A stretch of 19,971 nt of DNA from Burkholderiaceae bacterium (GCA_030151165.1 JASLEM010000111.1:1-19971); one strand, 5' to 3'. Shown: positions 1 to 7,272, counted from the stretch's first letter. The notes: generated by a model from the sequence alone, not told the origin. Translations and numbers: made by a program.

Positions 1-150
1 GCCTCAATGCGGTCGAGCGCTCTGCTGGGCACTGCACGGGCTGTATCTGAGGTCGCCGCTGTAGACGGCTCTATGCTGGATGCGCGACTTTGGGCCCGGA
101 CCATGCTGCCGCGATTGGTAGTAGTGACGGGAGGGGCCTGACCATGACTA
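1..150 (+). other. Left-end segment of unknown origin with a partial reading frame
   Basis: A plus-strand frame is open from base 1 to a TGA at 139-141 (ends ...RLVVVTGGA). An ATG at 144 overlaps the next frame. The base composition is visibly less GC-rich than the rest of the window. The antisense GlpD reading frame loses its family resemblance in this stretch, so a junction falls at about 145-165. I do not recognise the encoded fragment. It could be the end of a mobile element inserted in glpD, or a chimeric contig end; no terminal inverted repeat or target duplication can be judged because only one side is present. Confidence 0.4.
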
Positions 151-766
151 CTGGCCGGCGCGCGCCGATCACCGCGCCCGGCGCCGCGGACGACGACAGC
201 GCGGGCGGCGCTCCGACGTCGCCCACGCGCAGCAGCGACTTCACGGCCGCGCGGTTGAACACGCGCGCGCCGTGCCGCTGCGCCTCCTGCAGCACGCGCA
301 TCACGAGACGCGCGTCGTCGGTCTTCGCGTCGAGATAGCTGGACGCACCGAGCAGGCCGGCCGTCGCCACGTGCGGCGCGAGCGCGAGCGCCTGCGCGGG
401 CGTGTGGAACGCGCGCGTGCGCTGGCCGGCCATCGCGTCGTAGATCGCCAGGCCCGTCGCCATCGTGCGCCGGCTGGGCGAGCGGCCCTCGTAGTGGCCC
501 AGCAGGAAGCGCTGCGGTTCGACGAGCCCCGGCGCGTCGTGCAGCAGCCGGCCGCGTTCGCGCACCGACTCGCGCGTCAGGCCGAACGCGCCCTCGCGCA
601 GGTAGCGCAGGCCGCCGTGCACGAGCTTGGACGAGCGCGACGAGCTGCCCCACGCGAAGTCGCGCGCCTCGACCAGCATCACGCCGACGCCGCGCCGCGC
701 CGCTTCCAGCGCCACGCCGGCCCCGGCGATGCCGCCGCCGATGACGAGCAGGTCGACGTCGGTCAA
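71..766 (-). CDS. glpD: GlpD-like FAD-dependent glycerol-3-phosphate dehydrogenase, C-terminally truncated
   Basis: The family oxidises sn-glycerol 3-phosphate to dihydroxyacetone phosphate at the membrane, passing electrons to quinone. Residues 6-17 hold the FAD Rossmann glycine motif (GGGIAGAG). Residues ~40-57 carry the GlpD signature (SSSRSSKLVHGGLRYL). Family members are about 500-550 residues, but only ~200 residues here are credible. From about residue 205 (near base 150) the frame reads into unrelated sequence and stops by chance at 71, so the substrate and C-terminal cap domains are missing. The start is TTG at 766, whose TTGA overlaps the TGA of the upstream 76-aa ORF, indicating translational coupling. 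It is the last gene of the operon with the AGPS-like oxidase. Whether it is truly broken in the genome or only cut by a contig artefact cannot be told from here. Confidence 0.8.
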   Translation of the reverse strand: MTDVDLLVIGGGIAGAGVALEAARRGVGVMLVEARDFAWGSSSRSSKLVHGGLRYLREGAFGLTRESVRERGRLLHDAPGLVEPQRFLLGHYEGRSPSRRTMATGLAIYDAMAGQRTRAFHTPAQALALAPHVATAGLLGASSYLDAKTDDARLVMRVLQEAQRHGARVFNRAAVKSLLRVGDVGAPPALSSSAAPGAVIGARRPVVMVRPLPSLLPIAAAWSGPKVAHPA

Positions 767-993
767 TGCAGCTCCTTGTCGCCGACCGTGCCGAAGAGCG
801 TGTCCGCGACGTCCAGCGCGAACGGCGCCGCGAGGCCCAGCGCGCCGCGCCGCATGAAGACGCTGCGCCGCACCGACGGCTCGACGCCGGCGGCCCGCGC
901 CTGCATCGCGACCGACGCCGCGACCACGCGCATCGCCACCGCAACCGGTGCACGCGCCTTCATGAAGCGCTCGCGTCGATGCGCCGCGTTCAT
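763..993 (-). CDS. Hypothetical 76-aa protein between AGPS-like oxidase and GlpD
   Basis: The ATG at 993 overlaps the upstream oxidase's TGA (ATGA), and its own TGA overlaps the TTG start of glpD (TTGA). This perfect stop-start packing on both sides argues that the frame is translated. The product is Ala/Arg-rich with a moderately hydrophobic tract in the first half and a C-terminus ending GTVGDKELH. No family is recognised. It may be a genuine small protein, or the in-frame remnant of a larger enzyme that once sat between these two genes; the tail vaguely resembles the C-terminus of a short-chain dehydrogenase, which is a weak impression only. Confidence 0.5.
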   Translation of the reverse strand: MNAAHRRERFMKARAPVAVAMRVVAASVAMQARAAGVEPSVRRSVFMRRGALGLAAPFALDVADTLFGTVGDKELH

Positions 994-2618
994 TCGACGT
1001 CCCCGAGCAGGTTGCCCTTGGCCATCACGCCGTGCGGATCGAACTCGCGCACCATCGCCGCGATCGCCGACATGCCCGTCGCGCCCTTCTCGGCCGGCAG
1101 CCAGCGCGCGTGATCCTTGCCGACGCCGTGCTGGTGCGTGATCGTGCCGCCGCTCGCGACGATCGCGTCGCCGACCGCCGTCTTCAGCGACTGCCAGCGG
1201 GCGAGCGCGCTGTCGTAGTCGTCGCCGATGCGGTAGACGAAGGTCGAGTAGACGCTCGAGCCCTGCGCGTACACGTGCGACAGGTGCGTGTAGCAATGCG
1301 TGCGCTCGCCGTGCTGCGCGAGCGCGGCGCGGCCGGCGGTCTCGAGCGCGCGCACCATGCCGTCCACGCGCGGCCAGTCGCACGCGGTCTCCATCGTGTC
1401 GACCGCGTAGCCGGCGTCCCACAGCGCGTTGCGCAGGTAGACGCCCGCGAAGCGGCGTGCCGCCCATTTCTTGCCGAGCAGCGTGCCGGTCGAGACGCCG
1501 CCGTGCTCGCGCCACACCTTGGCCGCAGCGGCGCGCAGCGCGCGCACCTGCGCCGCGCTCGCGCCCGTGAAGCCGGCGAACAGCAGGCACTTGCCCTCGC
1601 CCGCGCCGCGCCAGCCGAGCACGCGCTCGAGCCAGCCGATCGCCTGTTCGTGGCCGGCCATGCGCAAGGTCGTGAAGGTCTCGGCCGGATTCGCGAGCCG
1701 CAGCATCGACAGCCCCAGCTTCGCCTGCGCGAGCTGGCGCACGGCGGCGAGGCCGCTGGCCCAGTCAGGGAAGAACACGCCGACGAACTGTTCCGCCGCG
1801 GGCGCGCGCGTCACGCGCACGGTGGCCTCGGTCAGCACGCCGATGCGGCCTTCCGAGCCGAGCACCCACTCGCGCAGGTCGGGGCCGGCCGCCGAGGCCG
1901 GGAAGGTCGGCAGCACCCATTCGCGCTCCGGCGTCTGCAGCGTGCCGCCCGCGAACAGCTGCTCGATGCGGCCGTAGCGCGCCGACTGCTGGCCCGACGA
2001 GCGCGTCACCACCCAGCCGCCGAGCGTCGACAGCTCGAAGCTCTGCGGGAAATGGCCCAACGTGAAGCCGTGCGCACGCAGCTGCGCCTCGAGATCCGGC
2101 CCCGCGACGCCCGCCTCGAAGCGCGCGAGCTGCGCCACGGGGTCGAGGTCGAGCAGCCGCATCATGCGGCCGAGGTTCAGCGTCAGCACCGGCGCGGCAC
2201 CGACCGGCGTCAGGTGGCCGGCGACGCTCGTCGCGCCGCCCGACGGCAGCACCTGCACGCCGTGCGCCCGCGCCCAGTCGAGCAGGCCGCGCACCTCGGC
2301 CGGCGTCGTCGGGAACGCGACGCCGTCCGTCACGCGGCCCAGCACGCCGAAGCGCAGCCGCAGCCAGTCGTGCATCGACTGGCCGAAGCTGGCCCGCAGC
2401 CGTGTCTCGGCGCGCAGGTCGACCAGCGGATGCGGCGGCGCGATCGACGCCAGCCGCGACGGCTGCGCCTCGACCTGCGCCAACGCGTCCGCGAACGGGG
2501 CGTCCGGCCGCGGCGCGCCGGCGCCCACCGCCTGCGCGAGGAAGGCGCGCGCCGCGGGCATCAGCGTCTCGTTCACCGAGGCGTCGCCCCAGCCGTTCCA
2601 GCGTCGTTCAACCGTCAT
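990..2618 (-). CDS. FAD-binding oxidase, alkyldihydroxyacetonephosphate synthase-like
   Basis: This is a 542-residue member of the VAO/FAD_binding_4 flavoprotein family related to alkyl-DHAP synthase, which swaps the acyl chain of acyl-DHAP for a fatty alcohol in ether-lipid synthesis. Visible landmarks are the N-terminal RRWNGWGD motif (5-12), the FAD phosphate-binding loop PSGGATSVAGH (125-135), GGWVVTRSSGQQSARYG (200-216), SEGRIGVLTEA (255-265), and the C-terminal histidine motif THQHGVGK (494-501). Human AGPS has three consecutive histidines at the last site; here the middle one is Gln496. The ATG at 2618 is chosen because the family motif begins right after it and upstream codons lack similarity; no good Shine-Dalgarno is visible. 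The gene is coupled by ATGA to the small ORF and then glpD. GlpD makes DHAP, which fits a role in glycerolipid metabolism, but an ether-lipid product is inference. Confidence 0.85.
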   Translation of the reverse strand: MTVERRWNGWGDASVNETLMPAARAFLAQAVGAGAPRPDAPFADALAQVEAQPSRLASIAPPHPLVDLRAETRLRASFGQSMHDWLRLRFGVLGRVTDGVAFPTTPAEVRGLLDWARAHGVQVLPSGGATSVAGHLTPVGAAPVLTLNLGRMMRLLDLDPVAQLARFEAGVAGPDLEAQLRAHGFTLGHFPQSFELSTLGGWVVTRSSGQQSARYGRIEQLFAGGTLQTPEREWVLPTFPASAAGPDLREWVLGSEGRIGVLTEATVRVTRAPAAEQFVGVFFPDWASGLAAVRQLAQAKLGLSMLRLANPAETFTTLRMAGHEQAIGWLERVLGWRGAGEGKCLLFAGFTGASAAQVRALRAAAAKVWREHGGVSTGTLLGKKWAARRFAGVYLRNALWDAGYAVDTMETACDWPRVDGMVRALETAGRAALAQHGERTHCYTHLSHVYAQGSSVYSTFVYRIGDDYDSALARWQSLKTAVGDAIVASGGTITHQHGVGKDHARWLPAEKGATGMSAIAAMVREFDPHGVMAKGNLLGDVE

Positions 2619-2763
2619 GGTGGCTATACTCGTTTTTCCCGTCGACTCGTGTCCTCTTTCGGGACGGCGTGGCACCCCCTTCGTGTTGACGAGGCGGCAC
2701 CCGCATGGTGCGCCGCCGGCGCCCGCCGGGCTTGTCATTCGCCGACAGCCGAGTTGTCACAAC

Positions 2764-3882
2764 ATGCCAGCCCCGCCCGCGGCCACCTTGTCCACCGACC
2801 GACCCGACCCCGACGCGCCCTGCCCGATCCCCGCCGCGGCCGACGCGCGCGTCGCGATGGCCTACGCGCAGACGGCCGTCGCCGCCGCGCAGGCCCAGGG
2901 CCTCGCGGCGGAGACGATCGTCGCCAACCTCGGCTGGCCCGCCGACGCACTCGCGGCCACGCGCGACAGCCTCGGCGTCGCCGAATACATTGCGCTGCTC
3001 GACGCCGCCGCCCGCCTCGCCGACGACCCCGTCTTCGGCCTGCATGCCGGCCTGCAGGCGCGGCTGTCGACCTATCCGTTCTACGGGCTCGTCGTCTGCG
3101 CCTGCAAGACGCTGCGCGAGGCGTTCGCGCAGACGCGCCGCTTCGAAGGCCTCGCGCACGACCTCGGCCGCTCGCGCCTCGAAGAGCACGACGGCATCGC
3201 CACCTACTACTGGGACAGCCCGTGGCTCGCCGGCTGCACGCCCGCCGAGGCGCGCCACCTGTGCGACAGCGTGCTCGCCGGCATCCTCACCTTCGTCAGC
3301 TGGCTCGCGCACGAGCGCATGCCCGTGCGCGAGATCGGCCTGCCCTACGCCGCGCCCGACGCCGCCGTGCAGGCCGCGCACGCGCAGGTGTTCGGCGCGC
3401 CCGTCGTCTACGGCGTGCCGGCCGCGTATGGCCGCTTCGACGCCGCACTGCTCGACCGCGCGGTGCCCAACGCCGACGCCAGCATGTTCAAGGTGCTGCA
3501 GCGCCACGCCGATGAGCTGCTCGCCGCACGCCTGCGCGAGACCGCCGAGCCGCGCATCGTCGCCGACGTCCGGCGCGAGGTCGCCGCGCAGCTCGCGAAC
3601 GACCGCGCGCGCCTCGACGACGTCGCCGACGCCCTGGCCCTCAGCCCGCGCACCCTGCAACGCAAGCTCGCCGACGCCGGCACCAACTTCCAGGCCGTGC
3701 ACGACACCGCCCGCCAGGCCCTCGCCGAGGAACTGCTGCGCGACACGCGCCTCAACCTCACCGACGTCGCCTACATGCTCGGCTACCGCGAGCAGAGCTC
3801 GTTCAACCGCGCCTGCCGCGACTGGTTCGGCAACACGCCGGCGCGCACGCGCGAACGCCTGCGCGCCGCCACCGCCGCCTGA
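2764..3882 (+). CDS. AraC-family transcriptional regulator (arabinose-binding-like N-domain)
   Basis: This 372-aa regulator has an N-terminal dimerisation/effector region of the type found in OruR-like AraC proteins (about residues 35-225). Two helix-turn-helix motifs follow at the C-terminus (about 283-302 and 331-352: DDVADALALSPRTLQRKL and TDVAYMLGYREQSSFNRACRDWFG). It is transcribed divergently from the AGPS-like oxidase operon with 145 bp between the two start codons, the usual layout for an AraC activator of the neighbouring operon. The ATG at 2764 is chosen because the upstream in-frame codons belong to the intergenic region and the reverse gene. The effector is unknown; a lipid or fatty-acid-derived signal would fit the context but is only inferred. 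Confidence 0.88.
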   Translation: MPAPPAATLSTDRPDPDAPCPIPAAADARVAMAYAQTAVAAAQAQGLAAETIVANLGWPADALAATRDSLGVAEYIALLDAAARLADDPVFGLHAGLQARLSTYPFYGLVVCACKTLREAFAQTRRFEGLAHDLGRSRLEEHDGIATYYWDSPWLAGCTPAEARHLCDSVLAGILTFVSWLAHERMPVREIGLPYAAPDAAVQAAHAQVFGAPVVYGVPAAYGRFDAALLDRAVPNADASMFKVLQRHADELLAARLRETAEPRIVADVRREVAAQLANDRARLDDVADALALSPRTLQRKLADAGTNFQAVHDTARQALAEELLRDTRLNLTDVAYMLGYREQSSFNRACRDWFGNTPARTRERLRAATAA

Positions 3883-4096
3883 CCCGACCGACCCGCGGCG
3901 GTCGACGCTCTCGCCGGCCGCCCGTGCCCCGCGCACGAGCCGACACCCGGCCACGCGACGATCGACCGGATCCCGCCGCTTCGTGCCACCCAGGCCGCGG
4001 GGCCGCAGGCCGGCGGCGTCGCCGCTCCCGCCAACGTCGACGCCACATCCGATTCGCATCGCGCGCCCATCGAGGCCGGTTCGACGCCGCGCCGTC
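3883..4096. other. Intergenic gap between convergent araC-type gene and tag
   Basis: Very GC-rich, with no credible ORF, no T-run terminator and no repeat that I can support. Confidence 0.5.
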
Positions 4097-4747
4097 TCAG
4101 CGCGTCGGCTTCTTCAACGCCTTGCGCGCCGCGAACGCCCGCTCGCGCGAATGGCAGTGCTCGTAGTGATCGTTGACCAGCCCCATCGCCTGCATGAACG
4201 CATAGACCGTGGTCGGCCCGACGAAGGTCCAGCCGCGCTTCTTCAGGTCCTTCGACATCGCGACGGCTTCCGCCGACGGCCCCGCCCCGCCGATGATCCC
4301 CGGATCGAGCTTCGCGGGCCGTGTCTTCGGATCCGGCTCGTAGTGCCAGGCGTAGGCCGCCAGCGATCCGAACTCCTCGCGCAGCTCGAGCACGCGCTGC
4401 GCGTTGTTGATGGTCGAGACGATCTTGCCGCGATGGCGCACGATGCCGGCGTCGCCGAGCAGGCGCGCGATGTCGTCGTCGCCGAAGCGCGCCACCTTCA
4501 CCGCGTCGAAGTTCGCGAAGCCCATGCGGAACGACTCCCGCTTGTTGAGGATCGTCAACCAGCTCAGCCCGGCTTGGAAGCCTTCGAGGCAGATCTTCTC
4601 GAACAGCCGTCGCTCGTCCGTGACCGGGAAGCCCCACTCCTCGTCGTGGTAGCGCCGGTACTCCGCGCTCGCGCGGCACCACTGGCAGCGCAGCACCTTG
4701 TCTTCGGCCTCGAACAGGCCCTCGGGAACGGTGGTTGTTTCAGTCAT
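4097..4747 (-). CDS. tag: DNA-3-methyladenine glycosylase I
   Basis: The enzyme removes 3-methyladenine from alkylated DNA, starting base-excision repair in the cytoplasm. The 216-aa product carries all four zinc-snap ligands with the spacing of E. coli Tag: Cys21 and His34 (13 apart), His194 and Cys198 (4 apart). Glu55 and Trp63 match the base-recognition Glu38 and Trp46 of the E. coli enzyme in relative position. There is a short N-terminal extension compared with the 187-aa E. coli protein, so the start could lie a few codons downstream, but the ATG at 4747 is the first sensible one. The gene is monocistronic and convergent with the AraC regulator. The 214-bp gap between them shows no convincing terminator or gene. 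Confidence 0.95.
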   Translation of the reverse strand: MTETTTVPEGLFEAEDKVLRCQWCRASAEYRRYHDEEWGFPVTDERRLFEKICLEGFQAGLSWLTILNKRESFRMGFANFDAVKVARFGDDDIARLLGDAGIVRHRGKIVSTINNAQRVLELREEFGSLAAYAWHYEPDPKTRPAKLDPGIIGGAGPSAEAVAMSKDLKKRGWTFVGPTTVYAFMQAMGLVNDHYEHCHSRERAFAARKALKKPTR

Positions 4748-4912
4748 CGGGCCATTCTGCCGCCCGCCCCGCCGCGCGTCATGCGCCGCCGAGCGCCTTT
4801 CTCCACTCGCCGCGCCGAGCCCGCCATTCGCCCCGGAAATCGCCCCTTCCGCGCAGCCGCGCCCCCGGCTCGTCGCGCCTGCGCGCAGTTCGTCCGGCGT
4901 TCGAGGCCCGCC

Positions 4913-4953
4913 GTCGCAACCCGCTCGCCGCATCGGCTCACGCTGCCTAGAGT
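4913..4953 (+). promoter_or_regulatory. Cassette-1 upstream module: GTCGCAA box, 26 bp, CCTAGAGT
   Basis: GTCGCAA at 4913-4919 is followed after exactly 26 bases by CCTAGAGT at 4946-4953, 43 bases before the start codon of peptide gene 1. The same two boxes with identical 26-bp spacing occur before peptide genes 2 and 3. CCTARAGT may contain a -10 element (TARAGT, four of six matches to TATAAT) with GTCGCAA as an activator site near -45. Alternatively the pair could mark an alternative-sigma promoter. Which is right is not decided by the sequence. Confidence 0.6.
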
Positions 4954-4996
4954 CCGCACCATCGACTCACGAACCGACAAACACCAGGAGCCCACC

Positions 4997-5194
4997 ATGA
5001 CCAAGACCACCACCGCCCACGTCGTCACCGCCGCCCTCGCCGTGCTGATGGCCCTCTCGATGCTCGCCGGCACCAACGCCCTCGCCAGCCACCAATACCG
5101 CGTCGCCGCGAACGCCCACGCCCAGGCGCAGGAACGCGTGGTCGCCTCGACCGCGCACCTCGTCGTCCTCGGTCAGCGCGTCGCGCAACTCTGA
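4997..5194 (+). CDS. Small secreted/membrane peptide, cassette copy 1
   Basis: A 65-aa product. A short charged N-terminus (MTKTTT) precedes a hydrophobic stretch (~8-27) ending in an Ala-rich AxA-type site (NALA/SH), as in a Sec signal peptide. The remaining ~35 residues are polar and end in a hydrophobic-then-basic tail (HLVVLGQRVAQL). The ribosome-binding site GGAG at 4988-4991 lies six bases before the ATG (GGAGCCCACC then ATG), nearly identical in the two paralogues at 5871 and 7325. The tail V-V-x-G-(H/Q)-R is shared with copy 3 and more loosely with copy 2. Function is unknown and no domain is recognised. A separate terminator follows at 5303. Confidence 0.7.
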   Translation: MTKTTTAHVVTAALAVLMALSMLAGTNALASHQYRVAANAHAQAQERVVASTAHLVVLGQRVAQL

Positions 5195-5302
5195 GCACGG
5201 TCGACGCCTCGTCGCCCCGTTCACGCGGGACGCGACCGCCACGCGCACCCGCCCGTCGAGCAGACCGCCACGCGCGCCTCAACCCACTGTCTTCTCCTGC
5301 TG

Positions 5303-5327
5303 AGCCCCGCCCGTCGGGGCTTTTTTT
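5303..5327 (+). terminator. Rho-independent terminator of peptide cassette 1
   Basis: Perfect 7-bp stem AGCCCCG/CGGGGCT (5303-5309 and 5315-5321) with a 5-base loop, followed by seven T. Confidence 0.9.
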
Positions 5328-5455
5328 CGCCACAAAACACCCCCGCACATCCTCGCTTGACCCACGCCCCCGCAACGCGCACACCCGCCCCACCCGCAGC
5401 TGTCGAGACCCTCGAAGGGTCGAGACACGCCACCCCCATACCGAGAACAAAACCA
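5328..5455. other. Intergenic, with one small hairpin
   Basis: No gene is visible. A 6-bp stem with 3-base loop (GACCCT-CGA-AGGGTC) lies at 5407-5421, just outside the larger palindromic element that follows. Confidence 0.4.
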
Positions 5456-5658
5456 GGCGACAGGGCGGGCAGGGGCGGCTCCCTGCGGCGCCTCGACACG
5501 TCTGCGGGCATTCGCGACGAACGACCAAGCTGTCGAAGCGCGGCCCCGCCACGGCGCGCGGTCCCTACGTCGCAAGCCGGCCCGCGGAATTCGGCCGTCG
5601 AGGCCGAATTCAGATGCTCGAGGCGCCGCAGGGAGCCGCCCCTGCCCGCCCTGTCGCC
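5456..5658. repeat. 203-bp palindromic intergenic element with 41-bp perfect inverted arms
   Basis: Bases 5456-5496 are the exact reverse complement of 5618-5658 (41 of 41), separated by 121 bases. Inside, the similarity continues imperfectly (GCGGGC...GCGACG on the left against CGTCGC...GCCCGC on the right), so the whole element could fold into one long hairpin. The right side contains a perfect 10-bp palindrome with 5-base loop at 5587-5611 (GAATTCGGCC/GGCCGAATTC). It encodes no convincing protein. The size and structure are those of a MITE or a large intergenic palindromic unit, but no flanking target duplication is evident. Confidence 0.8.
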
Positions 5659-5768
5659 GCCCGCAAGCTCGAAGAATCACCCCGACGCGCAGCGTCGACA
5701 AGACCAACCCCACCCCACCGACGGTCCGTCGCCCGAATTCGCGTTTCATCCCGGCCCGCAGGCCAGTC

Positions 5769-5809
5769 GTCGCAACCCGGTTTCCGACCGACAGGCAGAT
5801 GCCTAAAGT
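5769..5809 (+). promoter_or_regulatory. Cassette-2 upstream module: GTCGCAA box, 26 bp, CCTAAAGT
   Basis: GTCGCAA at 5769-5775 and CCTAAAGT at 5802-5809, with 26 bases between, as in the other two cassettes. Here and in cassette 3 the box is extended to GTCGTCGCAA and followed by a CCGG. Confidence 0.65.
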
Positions 5810-5817
5810 TCATTCAT

Positions 5818-5836
5818 CGGATCACGAAGCGATCCG
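5818..5836 (+). other. 5'-leader stem-loop of cassette 2
   Basis: CGGATC (5818-5823) pairs with GATCCG (5831-5836) around a 7-base loop, between the promoter-like module and the ribosome-binding site. The same stem recurs in cassette 3 with a different 10-base loop, so the stem rather than the loop is conserved. Confidence 0.5.
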
Positions 5837-5870
5837 AACCAGACAAACCCACCAGACACCGGAGCCCATC

Positions 5871-6065
5871 ATGACCAAGACCATCGCCACCCAAGCCGCC
5901 TCCTTCGCCCTGGCCGTCGCCACTACCCTGGCCGCCTTCACCGGCGTCAGCGCCGCCGCCGTCCACCAGCGCTCGGCCACGGAAACGCAAGCGATGGAAC
6001 TCGCGATGGCCCAGTCACCCGTGCAGCACGTCACCATCGTCGCCCACCGCACCCAACGAGCCTGA
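5871..6065 (+). CDS. Small secreted/membrane peptide, cassette copy 2
   Basis: A 64-aa product with a basic N-terminus (MTKTIATQ), a hydrophobic segment at ~10-30 and a probable signal-peptidase site in the SAAA/VHQR region. A short polar part follows, ending VTIVAHRTQRA. It is closest to copy 3: both share TQAASFALA, a TLAA-x-TGVS block, an AMAQ motif and an R-A end. The ribosome-binding site GGAG sits six bases before the ATG (GGAGCCCATC then ATG), identical to copy 3. The downstream 13-mer ACCTCAGCTCCTT (6094-6106) is also found after copy 3 (7546-7558), so the whole transcription unit was duplicated, not just the coding region. No function is recognised. Confidence 0.7.
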   Translation: MTKTIATQAASFALAVATTLAAFTGVSAAAVHQRSATETQAMELAMAQSPVQHVTIVAHRTQRA

Positions 6066-6108
6066 GCCTCACGCGCGGCGCTCGCCGCGCACAACCTCAG
6101 CTCCTTCG

Positions 6109-6136
6109 AGCCTCGCCCCTCCGCGAGGCTTTTTTT
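6109..6136 (+). terminator. Rho-independent terminator of peptide cassette 2
   Basis: 7-bp stem AGCCTCG/CGAGGCT (6109-6115, 6124-6130), 8-base loop, and a T run to 6136. Confidence 0.88.
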
Positions 6137-6232
6137 CGTCCGCACCGCGCGCACAAGACCACGCCATTCACGACGATGAATAAAACGGCGCAAGACGATC
6201 GTCGAATCCACGCCAAGGCGAATAATCGACCC

Positions 6233-7165
6233 ATGGACCAGCTCCTCGCCCTCCGCGTCTTCGTGCGCATCGCCGAGTCCGGCGCGTTTTCCAAGGCCGC
6301 CGACTCGCTCGACATCCCGCGCCCCACCGTCACCAAGCTCGTACAGGATCTCGAAAGCCACCTCGGCACCAAGCTCCTGCAACGCACCACGCGCCGCGTC
6401 AGCGTCACCCCCGAGGGCGCCGCCTACTACGAGCGCGCCGCAAGACTCATCGCCGAGCTCGAGGACATGGACGAGGCCGCCACGCGCGCCCGCGCCCAGC
6501 CGCGCGGCCGGCTGCGCGTCGACATCGGCTCGTCGCTCGCCAACCTGATCCTGATCCCCGCCCTGCCCGACTTCCGCGCCCGCTACCCCGACCTGCGCCT
6601 CGACCTCGGCGTCAGCGACCGCCCCGTCGACCTCATCGGCGAAGGCGTCGACTGCGTCATCCGCGGCGGCGAGCTGGCCGACACCTCGCTCGTGGCCCGC
6701 CACATCGCCCACCTCGACTACGTGACCTGCGCCAGCCCGCTCTACCTCGGCGCCCGCGGCATGCCCGCGCACCCGAACGACCTGCTCGCCGACGACCGGC
6801 AACGCGTGCCCGGGCACGTCGTCGTCGGCTACTTCTCGTCGCTCACCGGCAAGCCGTTCCCGCTGCATTTCCAGCGCGGCGACGAGCAGCTCGTCATCGA
6901 CGGGCAGACGAGCGTCGCCGTCAACGAGAGCACCGCGCACCTCAACACCCTCCTGACCGGCGTGGGCCTCGGCCAGACCTTCCGCTTCATGGCCCGGCCG
7001 CACCTGGCCAGCGGCCGGCTGCAGGCCGTGCTGCCCGACTGGACGCGGCCGCGCCACCCGCTGCACCTCGTCTACCCGAGCCAGCGGCACCTCAACGCCA
7101 AGCTGCGCGTCTTCGCCGACTGGGTGGCCGGCGTGTTCGCGCCGTACGACGACCGCCGCGACTGA
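6233..7165 (+). CDS. LysR-family transcriptional regulator
   Basis: A 310-aa protein, typical length for LysR. The N-terminal winged helix-turn-helix (about 1-62) begins with the canonical MDQLLALRVFVRIAESGAFSKAAD pattern, shown here as a composite of its start and helix 2. It ends at the TPEGAAYYERA region, followed by a linker helix and a substrate-binding domain of two alpha/beta lobes (from ~90, GRLRVDIGSS). The ATG at 6233 is chosen because LysR proteins usually begin right at this helix. There is no strong ribosome-binding site, and an AATAAT lies six bases upstream, which could be a -10 element of a leaderless message. There is no divergent partner gene, the usual clue to a LysR target. 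It lies between peptide cassettes 2 and 3, all co-directional, so control of those cassettes is possible but unproven. Confidence 0.9.
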   Translation: MDQLLALRVFVRIAESGAFSKAADSLDIPRPTVTKLVQDLESHLGTKLLQRTTRRVSVTPEGAAYYERAARLIAELEDMDEAATRARAQPRGRLRVDIGSSLANLILIPALPDFRARYPDLRLDLGVSDRPVDLIGEGVDCVIRGGELADTSLVARHIAHLDYVTCASPLYLGARGMPAHPNDLLADDRQRVPGHVVVGYFSSLTGKPFPLHFQRGDEQLVIDGQTSVAVNESTAHLNTLLTGVGLGQTFRFMARPHLASGRLQAVLPDWTRPRHPLHLVYPSQRHLNAKLRVFADWVAGVFAPYDDRRD

Positions 7166-7223
7166 CGCCGGCGCCCCCGTCCGTCGCGCGATTCCGCCGT
7201 TCAGCCCGGGCGACGCGCCAGTC

Positions 7224-7264
7224 GTCGCAAGCCGGTGGGCAGGGGCGCGGGCGATCCCTAAAGT
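7224..7264 (+). promoter_or_regulatory. Cassette-3 upstream module: GTCGCAA box, 26 bp, CCTAAAGT
   Basis: GTCGCAA at 7224-7230 and CCTAAAGT at 7257-7264, separated by 26 bases. This is the third copy of the module. The intervening 22 bases beyond the CCG are not conserved among the three copies, which points to selection on the two boxes and their spacing. Confidence 0.65.
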
Positions 7265-7272
7265 CCCTTCAT

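Noticed and set aside
1032..3515. Very long plus-strand reading frame opposite the AGPS-like oxidase
   Set aside because: Arg/Ala-rich antisense frame with low complexity and no motifs, produced by high GC; the opposite strand has a clear enzyme family.
5573..5584. A further GTCGCAAGCCGG box inside the palindromic element
   Set aside because: No CCTARAGT 26 bases downstream and no peptide ORF follows, so not counted as a fourth cassette module.
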